Source: Antedon mediterranea (Eukaryota; Echinodermata; Crinoidea; Comatulida; Antedonidae). Taken from it: DNA of 60,000 nt. Position numbers and translations under genes: made by a program. The DNA is taken from NCBI RefSeq assembly GCF_964355755.1, contig NC_092677.1:12796601-12856600 (forward strand). Direction: 5' to 3'. The notes under the pieces are model-generated. The model searched no databases. It was not told where the DNA came from and saw only the letters and a list, made by a program, of their open reading frames with translations. This document shows positions 38,401 through 50,400 of the stretch, piece by piece; within the stretch, counting starts at the first letter, position 1; each line of letters opens with the position of its first letter.

Positions 38401-41400
38401 ACGACTAATGGCTCCTAATTTGATATTAATTACTATAAAATAGTTGAATTGACTGGTAAAACTGTATGACATTGAAATATACCAATCAATGTTCGTTCTC
38501 AACAATTACAGTATAACTGTCCACTTTTGTGTACATATTATTACTGTAGTAAGACAAGTATTTTTATTTCTTCGAATATCAAACATTTTGATTTTACAGA
38601 GAGGTTGCAAAAAAATATGAGTTTAGTACTGAACATAGGTCATAGTTCAAGTCTAACAGGTGTAATTGAAATGATAAACCAACCACGTGGCACCAACATG
38701 TTGTCATCCCCAAAGGAATGAAAAGGTGACTTGTGTTACATTGGCTGTAAATATATTGTTTTTATCTGTTTTTAAATGAATGTGACAAAAGTAGACAGTA
38801 GAGATGGTAGGATCTACTGTATAGAATACTGTATTGACAAAGCCTACATTTAAATATTGTCACTTGTACAGTACAACATGATATACTGTACATCCGTACC
38901 GCTAGTATCATGTTTCAGTCCGTCGTAAAGCTTAAAAGCCTTGGTAAACAAACTTTCTGAGAACTATACATTATCTATAGCAATTAATAGTAATTAATAA
39001 ACAAAGAAGATTTAATAAAAATTTATGAGCTATACCAGGATATTTTTTGTTTTGTACTACAAAATAAAATTAGGTCAGTAAAATATACACATTATCAAAA
39101 GATTTGAATTTTCTCAACAGTAATTGTTTTATATAAATAGATTTGTTTTGTTTTGCATAGCAATGATTGTCGAAAACAGTTGCCATGGCGATGTAAACGC
39201 TTCACCAGTATTGGAGTGTCGCTCTAACCTTGGCCACACCGAGCAGATGTTTTTAGAATTTAATTCAGTTGACTTAAAGGATATATATATACATGTAACT
39301 GAATATTTTAAGACCTTACATTTATAGCTGATAATGTATGATAAAAAACTAGTTCAGGTTTTATAGCTTTATGCGATAAAATAGAACGTTTGTCATCCGT
39401 AGAATTATTCTATAGAATCGTTTGAGGAAGAAGTTCTACAATTCTATTCTTTAGAATTTTCAGTAGCATACATAAGATCAGAGATAATTTTTTATACTTG
39501 TACCAAGGGTCTGGTTCTGCTGCATAACGCAAAATTAACAGTTAATTTTTTAATACTGTACTGCAGATTAAAAATAACAAGACCACATTTCTACTCAATT
39601 TGTGCTCCGAAATAACCAGTTAAATCAGTGGGTCGTCGACAAAAGTCGTTAAAATTATCCAAAATGCAATTGTCCCTGGTGGTTAATTCAAACGTTCCTG
39701 TAGTGTAGTTTACTCTGGGTCAGCGGCTGTCAATCAAATAACCGTTATTTTGTGTTGCAGCTAAAAGTTGCCCAGCGATAACGGGTTAAATGGCGTTCTA
39801 ACATTGAATTGAATGTGTGTTTTTAACCGGTTACTACAGTTTTTCCTGTTTCTGCTCCCAATAAAAAATGGAGTTTATTCACACCGATTTTAATCAGTTA
39901 TTTTTATGCAGCAGAAACAGGCCCCATAACATTTTTTTTTCTTGTTTTGTCCTGTACAGTAATTCTGTAATTTGGTTCTGATTCAAAGATTACATGTAAA
40001 TGTACCTCTCTACTTAGTAGTACTGAGTAGGCTATACTGTACATGCAACTGGAAATTCTTTTAAATATCCAATGATCTTTCAAAAATGAAACAAGCCTCA
40101 AGCAAAATATTATCTCACAACAGAGATAAGCGTACAATTACACAATTCTTTCTCTCTTATGTTTTCATTGCGTCCACACATCAACCCTGACTTGGAAGCT
40201 TTTTAATTGAAAACACAATGCTTGAATACATCCATCCACACACGCATTCCATTCTTATTGTATGAAAAGAAAGAAGAACTGTATCTTCAACTATTTGAAT
40301 TATTGTTTGATTTTAATAACCTGGATCAGATACAATCGTTTATGCCAGACCTACCGTGTACTGTACTCTATTGTATTATGTTAAACTGGTTAGAGACACC
40401 GAAACGAAAAGATTATTGTTAATAACCAACAGCTTCACGGTTTGGTTATTTAGGACGTCTCCATGTTTACAATACAATGTAATAAAAATAACTATTTTAT
40501 ATTCCTCTTTCAAATATAAGTAATTGTTAGGGTTTTTATGTTGGATATTACTGCAAGATGATGGCCTTTTATACACAAAAGTTATTTTTAAAGATGTATA
40601 TTGTCCTTAACAAACATGAAAAATGAAGATAATAAAATCAGTCTACAGTTGAAAATACTGTAAATGGTAAAATTGGCTGGCAGTCAATTTGACTATTTTT
40701 TGCTTAAAATTAAATTTTTTCAGGTAAATAATTTGTTTTTCCATCCAATTTTTGGTCAAAGTGGATAACTATTTATGTGACATCAAAATGGCTAATTTAA
40801 TACAAAGAATTATTTTTTCATGGAAATAATTCTTTTTATTGAATATGCTAAACTGTATAGTTTGATTATATCCACATCAAACTGGAGAATCCAATGAGAG
40901 GCTGTGCTGTATTGCTATAAAAAACACTTTAATCTCTAGATAGATAATTTATTCAATAAAACGGAAATTTTAAATCAATAATCTCACAAAAATTAAATTA
41001 TTAAATTCTATATCTGAGTCATGGCAAAGTACAGTACAACCACACCTACTGTACGGTTTTACATGGAATTGATTAACAGTACTGTAGCAACTGATAAATG
41101 GTATTAATTAAAAGTACTTTATTATTTGATTAACTGGTAGGTTTTCAATTTCGATTTAAAAAAATATTTGTCAAAAAAAAACTGGTATGAATTTGACTAA
41201 GATTTTTTTACTCTATCTTTATTTTGATTATTAATATAGCTGGCACTGTTTTTATTGGATAATATCCTTTTATTGATCAAGGCTAATTAGCATATGAACA
41301 CCTGGATATATGCCAATGGATACTATAAATGAACCGCACACAGGATATTGTCAATAGTTATGTTTTTTGCCATATCGAGTGTTTATCTTTGCAATCATTT

Positions 41401-44400
41401 TAATATTTCTATTTTTAAGATTAAATATTGAGAAAACTAATTAGCATAAATTGCTGCTGCCAACTGAATGCCTCAGGTTGGGTGTGGCCAAGTAAACTCA
41501 ATTAAGCGAGCCTGTATAATTATATTCCATACGGATAAATCTTATAACTGGTGACTAATTCATACTGAAAACAATTAATTATCAGTTTGTAATGAACTAG
41601 TAGCAATGTATTAAAGGCGTTTACTGTTTAGAGAAAGTTAGTCACTATCTGTGGTAACCTTGATTGCAAGGAATTCACCTACAACAATATTCCATGTCTA
41701 ATTAATTCCTAAATATAATTATGCAAGAGTCATGTCAGGATCGTTATGTGATTGAGATCTTAAGTCCTGTAGATGTACAGTATGATGGAAATAAAAAAAC
41801 AAATCACTCCTCAGCAGGATCTGAATCTATTTTTAAAATTGATATTATTGTTAATAGGCTCCCAGTCCATTATTCAATGTACAATAACCTATTATTCATT
41901 TGGTCATCAATTAACTCTTTTTTTCTAATTAGTGATTTATGGAATTTGACCTACTGCAGTCCCATAGGCCCTGCTACTGTACGCTGCAAATTGGCGGAGT
42001 GGGATTATACTTGAATTGAATTGCATTGAATTGAATTGAATTGAATAGAATTATACTTGAATTGCATTAACACTAGATATATTACTGTAGTATACTCTAT
42101 GAAATCTTTTCTAAAATTATGATCTAACTTCAGTCAAAATTTGGAAAAAATAAATGAATGATTGAAAATAAAAGTTTGAATTGGGAGCGTCGCTTGATAA
42201 CCTACTAATGAGATATTAGTGATGCCTAAACAATGCAAGTAGTGACAATGATTGATAATGTGATGATGATACAGGTGTGGCAACAATGACATACAAATGA
42301 TGAATAAGAAAGGTAGCAATGGCCACATCTAATGATCGATGACAACGGTGTCAATATGATTCACAGTAAATAGTAGCAAACATTTGTAACATTTTAAAGG
42401 TGAAAACTAAATGTTTAAACTCAATAAATTAGGACAATATCAAGTGACGATGTTACAAAGAAAAAGAATGTTCAGTTTTTATTCCAAAAACATAGATCAT
42501 TGTATTGTTCATTATAAGTTGATTCTGAAATTTGCATTTTGAGAGCAAAAAAACTGATAAAAGATTATTTTAAAAACAAGCCAACTCACCAATGAAAGTA
42601 TATTCCTAAGTGCCTATTTGGTGGGAAAAATCGATGTTCAATGAAATAGAGTTGATTATAATATTCCAATAAAAGTTCAACGCCAGCATCATTACGAGAC
42701 GGCGTCTTGATGGCCTGTACATTAAGAAGAAGTTTAATTGGGTGTCACAAATGTTGCATGAACTCAGATACACAATGTACTTTTATTTTATTCATATATA
42801 ACATTTAGGATGAACTGTTTGTGGACGGTGCTATTATCCGATAGGTGTGCCCAAAGGTTTTTCTTATTTTCGTAATTGTATCCTCTCTTTTGGGAGAGAG
42901 GGCTATTGTCGGTTTATCGAGTTAAGCAGGTACAACATGGGGCCTGTTTCTGCTGCAACTGCTCAAAATACGGTATAAAAATACGGTATAAAATACGGTA
43001 TTTTTTATACCGTATTTTTTAGTACCCCGTTTCTGCTAACAATACTTCTTGGGTGGTCGTGTTAAATTTCATCTTTTTTACCCAAATTGCCATTCATTTA
43101 TTTGGTCGATAATTAAAAGTCGCAATAAAGGAAGTTTTACGTCTCACTTTCAACAGCCTAGCCCTAGTGATAGAGATGTTGTGAGAGCACAGAAAACATC
43201 GTAATGGGGACAATTAATTCGTTCCCTCCCCGAGTTATTGTATTTTGCAATGTTGTATTGCTTTCGCAGGCTCTTCAGCTTTGAGTTTACTTGCTTTGGA
43301 GACAAGTCTATTCCATACTCCTGCTTTATTTTTTTAGAAATGTCTTTATAAATGTGGTTGTCCCTTTTATTAGTTGGCCAGACATTTTAGCTTCCCCACA
43401 CACATTTATTTAGTAAAACTGTGACGTCTTCGCTCCACATTTTCGCCGAATATATCTATACACGTGTGTAAAGCATCTGACAGCGACAGAAAATAAAAAT
43501 ACGAATGTTGACCTTTTGTCATGTAAAAAAAAAATACGGTATTTTTTATTGGCAGCAGAAACGGGTACAAAAAATACGGTATAAATTTGTAAATACCGTA
43601 TTTTATCCACAAATTTTGTGGGGAAAATACGGTATACAAAATACGGTATATTTTTTATGAGCGCAGTTTCTGCTGCCAAAAATATACCGTATATATACGG
43701 TATTCAAAAAATACCGTATAATATACGGTATTTAGTTGGCAGCAGAAACAGGGCCATAGACTGTTCAACAAAACATGAGTTCATAAAAGGTCAAGAATAT
43801 AATGCTAAACTACAGTAATTAGATACAAAATTACATATTGCATTTTGGAAAAATTAAGAGTAAATGCTAATTTGCTTTATAATACAATTTTAAATTTGAG
43901 TTTAATATCTTAAGTTCATTTTGAGGAAATGTGTAAATTATGTGTTATACAAATTATACACTAAAGATGATTTGTCATCTGGCAGATTTATACCCGACAA
44001 CTGTTACAGTAAAAGCTAGAAGATGAAAGCTCGCGTGCATTGTTAATCCAAATAGGTCTATTATCTTTTATGCCATGCATTTTCAAATGAATAAAATAAG
44101 ACCAATTAGTCATTTGTAGCTATAAAATGGTTTGCTACTTGCATCATATGTTTTATGCAGTAACCACTTTTATACCGATCTATCAAGAGATGTAATAAAT
44201 GATGTGAATAGGGTAATGTCTTGAAAAAGACATTGATACAGTATAACCTCTATGAAGGGGACACCTTTGGGAACTAACTTAGTAAAGGTGTCTCTGAATA
44301 CTATTCAATAGGGGTTGGTGATAATGTTATTAAACATACAGTATTTCCCCTTTTTTGTTTTACAGGAAATTGTCCCCTTGGAGATGGTTTATATTATTAA

Positions 44401-47400
44401 AACGTTTATTGTCCTTCGTTTGTTTCACATACATACCTGACGTAGCTGTAAAAAATCACTAATTTCTTTTGAAAATCTCTCATCCTCTTCACTATAATGT
44501 TCTAATATGTAATCCTACAAATAATAAATGCATGGATTAAATTAACATTTCCGAGTTAAAAATTTGGTATAAAAGTTCTTGTTAAATCCCAGATATCGAT
44601 CGAAATGATCTTTACAATATATTCTGAATCTATTATGTTGTAAGATATGAGCTTATTCCACGGTGAGGGTGATATTTAAATGGACTACAACCAATTTAAT
44701 CATTCTATACATTTCACCATTGCTATTTTTAATGAGTACTATTACAGTATCATTGCACTTTTGATTAAATAACATGTACTGTATGTTCACACCTTCAATA
44801 TAAAATACGACATAAGAACAGGAGTAATATATTATCATTGAACAATTTGATTACCTTAAAAGCCTGTTTTACATCAACGTCGTTTGTCTCCTTGAACCCC
44901 AAAGGAATCATGGGTACACTTTGCATAAAGCTATCAGTCTGATATGGTATAACATCGCTGTTGATTTCAGCAAGTTCTTCTTTCAGAAGTTGTAGGTTCG
45001 AGTTGACAAAACTCAATTCTAAGGCTACTTGTTCTTTTAACTTCTTGTTAGATGCAGCTCTGATAAAAGAAACGAAAACGGATATATTCATAATTATTTA
45101 TTTTCACTTTAAAAAAAGGGAATGCATTTACCGGTAATTGATTGTACTGCATACAGCATGTAGTATGTGAAATATTATTACTATATTATAAATCATATTG
45201 TATATATTACATAGCCTATGTAAATACGCGAACGTGATTGGTTGAAACTGCATCACATGACTACCGCTGCGAGGATCGTAAATCGTATATATCCTCGAGA
45301 ACGATGATATTGACTGAGTAATTTTCGCGTAATTATCGTGTCCCCTGTCATTAAACATATACATTCTCGAGTTCGATGATATTGACTGTGTAATTTTCGT
45401 GTGGCAACACTCGCGTTTGCCAATAAATAAACAAAAGTCATCTACTCGATCTTGAACTCGGGTGGAATTGTCACTCCATCGCAAGACAACGCTTCAACCG
45501 CTGCGCCACGGAAGTTGCTTGAAGAAATTAATCATCTAAACTATTTAAACTATGCATACATAGCGCCCTCATTTGTTATTAGTCCTCCCTAAATGTGATG
45601 AAACACCGTTTGTGATTGGTCAATACTCACGGTAGTAACCTAGTAACTAGTACGCGCTGAACATCCGGTGATTCGGCTCCTCGAAGAGAAGAAGACGAAT
45701 TGTTTATTCGGCCTACCTGATTATAATATTATTATTAATAGGCTTATTGATGGAAATTCTCCTGTTAATTTAAACGACCTAGGCCTAAGTGAATATTTTA
45801 TTGCCAAGGAATCATTAATTAGTAATTATCTGTATATTATTCTTCGCAAGGTAAGGTGTCTAGGCAGGCTTGTTTAAATACAATACAAATACTATAATAG
45901 CCTAGAGGCCTAGCCTAGCTTCACCCAACCCAGCAGACTTGTTCTTGGCTATATAATATAACAGATATTGCCTTTTATATCGGTTAAATATAAGATTTGA
46001 CATCCCCGAGGGAATGATATTAAGTTCGAGGGAATGTATATATTTCCCGAAGCGCCAAACCTCTAAGCAGTCAATATCTGTATAATATTGTATTGTGTAT
46101 TGTATTATATTATAATTATATTATAAATACATTTATAAATATTGATTCAATTGCTGACTACATAAAATTAAATGTAAAATTTGAATTGCATATTGCAAAA
46201 ACTGAACAGTTATTTACAACATATACAATTTTGTAAAAGAAATTTTAATTGCGTAATTGCAAAAAACAAAACAGATATTAAACATATATACAATTGTTTA
46301 AATGTTTACATTCAATAATAAATTGGGTTAGAGAAAAAGGACGGGGAGAATAGATTTCCACAAATATTTTGGGAAGTATCCAAAAAACATACCAAAAAGC
46401 TTACTGTAATTTAGTCATGTATAAAATATTATATTGTGGCACTCCCATTAGTCATGCAGCAATGTAAACACAACGCTGCCCACAACAATGCAAAATCCAC
46501 TAATTGTACACAATACAATAAATCTATAGCTAGTCTACAGTAATATGTGGAAACGCAACAATACACACAGTATAGAGAATATAATACTGTAGAATATATA
46601 ATTTTGTATTCACTCTGAAATAGGGGAACGTATCATTTGATACTAAGTCTCGGCATTATGTGGTAGAGTGGACAGTTCCTTTAATGCCGCTTTTTCTCCC
46701 TAGTATTTTCAACCAGGTAGGCCTACTCATTTACAGAATGGACTGGGAATAAGGAATTGATCAGAGTATTTCTACAGTTTACAGTTTTAATGATAGTAAA
46801 ATGTCGTAAACACTTGTTTGTCATTGAAATTTATAGCCAAGATGTATACTGTAAAAGAGAACAGAGGGTTCATAACAAGCTAATTAACTTTAAGATACTG
46901 TATTAATATAGAATGCTTAACGATGCTGATAACTTTCATATTTATTGCAAATGTCAAATTGTTCCTGATAACATTTGAGAAAAACATCAACTAATTAGCT
47001 TTTCAAATAATAACCTATTAAAACTCTTTGGAGAGTAGAAATTGACATTTTAAAAATGTCATTTTTATGGTTCATAATGTTAAATATGAATTCCACAGTG
47101 TATAGTACTTATATTGATTACAAAAACAGCATATTTTCAAAATGCATGATTGAGCCAAAACTGGCATTTCAACAGAAATAAAGTAAATGTCAAGAAAAAA
47201 GTTTTTTTTTAATGTTTTAATGCAGCACTTTAAAAAAAATTGAAAAAATTCAACAATCAAACAATGTGCAGCGCTTATATTGTATCCAAGTTCAGGTAAA
47301 AATGTACAGTAGCTAGTATAATAATAATAATAATAACTGAAGCTTATATTGCTCATTATGCCAAGCCACAATTTGCTTAACAAAAGAAAAAATAGCGGAA

Positions 47401-50400
47401 AGAGAAAAAATAGTTAAAAAGGCGAGTTTTCAGAGCATAATTAAAATAAGTTGTTGAAGTACTGTAGCCTGACAGATAGGGATAGGTAAACGGTTCCAAG
47501 GGCCGACAGAGGCCCAAGAAAAGAAACCCCTAATACTTTGTTGATGGATGGACGGTAGTAAATTTGTTTTGTGTTAAAAATAAACATTTTTCATTATTTG
47601 TTTCACAGGAAAATATCCCAAAAGAAGGATTAATTCTACTATATTTAACATAAAAATACTAAATACAGTAGTATTATAGGCTGCAGTATTCCTTCGGGTT
47701 TTACACCTTAATTATTAATCTTCTAGTTCGATAGGTGATAAAAAACAACTAAAATGTGTGTTTTCAAGTGTTATAATTCACTGTTTACCTATAAAATACA
47801 ATTTCACATGGGAATCGAGGCTTTTTAATTGTAGTTGATTACACATGGATTATTTTCATTAGCATGGTCAAAGATTTGGAAAATGTCAAAAAAATAATCG
47901 TCATTGATACTACAGTATAACATTATGCCTACAGTATACAAGTTTATATTCTTTCACATAATACTATGACTGTAGAATTATTTTATTTAATACTGTTCTG
48001 TTATGAATTATTAGTTAATATAATAGTTGGGGCTAAAATGTTGTCTTATTTTATTGATTTGATTCAGCACAAATTTTCAATTGTAATTTATCCAAGATTC
48101 GTAGAAGATGGTTTTCTAAAAAACTTTATATTCTTTCACACAATAGGACTGTAATATTTTATGTAATATTGTTCAGTTATGAAATATTAATATTAGTTGG
48201 GGCTAAATAAAATATTGTTTTATATTTGATTCAGCACAAGTTTTCAATTGTAATTTTTCTTTAATTTATCCATGGAGGAACTACGGTAGTATATAAATTT
48301 CCTCCATGATTCGTAGAAGATGGTTTTCTAAACAACAAAATAAATTGTGCAACAACACCAGGTAAGTAATCAGCAAAGCACCTGGGAGGTGATTAACTCA
48401 GGTGTTTGATCACCTCTGTCAGAAGGTGTCACTACCCAGGTCTGTTGGAATGTGCTAAGTATTTTCAAATGGTCAGCAAGTAAGGCCCTGTTCAGACCCA
48501 TGGCGTTAGACCGTTTTAGCGTACAACGTTACTATCAAGGTCACGTTACAAACCGCAGAGAAAAAAACGAGGTGTTCAGACCCATAGCGTACGATTATCG
48601 TTACAACGGAAGTACGTCATCCAGGTTGTTTCTAGTTGCATATTCATGTGCTCTTACCCACGTGTTTTCATCATTATTTCCACTGTATATAGGCCTAGAT
48701 CTCAGCCCTACAATTATGACAAAATGTGCCGTAAATAAAACATACCTCAGCATTTATTTAAGAAAAATATAGTAAAGCCAAATTTCTGTTTCTATTGTTT
48801 TTATTTTGTTTGTAGTAAAAAACATTTTCCCCAGGCTCTTGTGTTACGAAAATAAAGCAGGCCTCGTAATGCTAATGATGAAGAAAAAAATGATTGTGAT
48901 TAGTCTATCCAGTCCAGTCAAAGATATATATTCTTTGGTCCAGTCGGTTGAAAATAACCCTTAACTTGCTAATAAAAGGGACACAGCTCCTCTTGTTTGT
49001 TTACTGATTTTTTTAGGAGTTAGGGGGTTTTCAGCATTAAACTTGTCCAGTCTAGTCTGCCTTGTATGAATGAGTGACTTGATGTCCCACGCTAGTTTTT
49101 AGCTTGAATGAAATGCGTGAATGGCTCTAGGCCTAGCTAGGCCTAAAAGCGGATGGGATCGTAGTCCCTATGTTTAAATACAAGGTGCATGTATTTATGT
49201 CATTTGTTAGAAAATATAATGGTAATCAGTTGATAGTAGTTTGTAGCCTTTGTAACAGTTGTATTTGTAGTGTAGTTAGGCCTTATTTATTCTGGCCTTT
49301 TTGTTATTGAAATCATGATCCATCTCACACATTGACGATACAAGATGTCAGCCTAGGTCAAACCTTGTTTCGCGTCATAACAGGAAACGTTCTGATTGGA
49401 TACAACGTTGACTTACAGTAGCGTCGTACGCTAAAACGGTACTATCAACCGTTTTCCACTACAACGCTACAACCGTTGTACGACGCGTTGTACGCTAATC
49501 CCCAACTGTTCAGACACACATTCTTTTAGCGTCGTACGCTAAAACGGTCTAACGCCATGGGTCTGAACAGGGCCTAATACTGTACCTGTATCATGGTATG
49601 TTTTGTATGATTAAAAGATAGGAGAGTAAGAAATAGTACAGTAGGCCTACAATACAATATTGTACTAACTGTATACAAAATATTGAATACGTTTGATATT
49701 TAATTATATGGATATCAACACACATATGCACTATACAACAATACAGAGCTTCTTTCTACTGAACCAATCTTGCGGATACCTGGTAAGCCTTGCCTCTGGC
49801 ACTTAGCCTAATAAATTGTTCAACTTCAAAATTTATAGTCAAACAATCAGTATTATGTAAACATTGTAAAATACTGCAAAGTACTAAATTTTAGTTTGCA
49901 ACCAAATAACTGTGTGACCTGGCCCTGTTTCTGGTGTGAGGAACTGATATTGATAAAAATAGTGTCTATACAAATTACACACCTCCTGTACTATACTTCT
50001 GTTTTCCAATTATACATATTGTTTTTAAGAAAAATTGCTTTCTTTAACACGTCTCACTCAATTGCATGTTGGAACATGTGTTGGAAGACTTTTAGCTGCA
50101 GTGAAAATAATGGTTACTTGTACCAGGGAGTTGTACAATAAAATATATTACAACTCCCTGCTTGTACAACTGAAGAAATAGGTTTTGGATTCACTTCTGA
50201 ACAATATCTGCATTACCAACCTGTATGCAATAATGTATACAGTAGTATGCTAATAATAAGTTCAAGCTTCTTTTCTCACCAGGAATGGGACAAATTTTAA
50301 CAATTTAAACATTGCAATGCATACATTTATTTGTACAGGTGATATATCTTTATTTATCATACGCTCAGCTATGATATCTTCTATAAGCTTAATCCACTTG

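Larger units (their letters stand above)
37939..42589. other. Rhophilin intron 5
   Basis: A 4.65-kb AT-rich intron. It holds the mobile elements at 39,507-39,925 and 40,588-40,800 and a GAATT microsatellite near 42,010-42,060. A TTGCATAG acceptor-like site near 39,160 precedes a 54-codon frame ending at 39,327 that also contains GTTGCCATGGCGAT, close to an RFX X-box. I cannot assign that frame, and nothing else here looks coding. Confidence 0.5.

Noticed and set aside
43406-43818. Overlapping frames of 66-89 codons on both strands
   Set aside because: They sit inside the ATACGGTAT-rich element nest and have no recognisable domain.
45128-45484. 118-codon minus-strand frame
   Set aside because: It covers the tRNA-derived SINE, so coding is unlikely.
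45440-45515. Functional tRNA gene
   Set aside because: Only the A and B boxes match; the acceptor and anticodon stems do not form a proper cloverleaf, and it continues into a SINE body.
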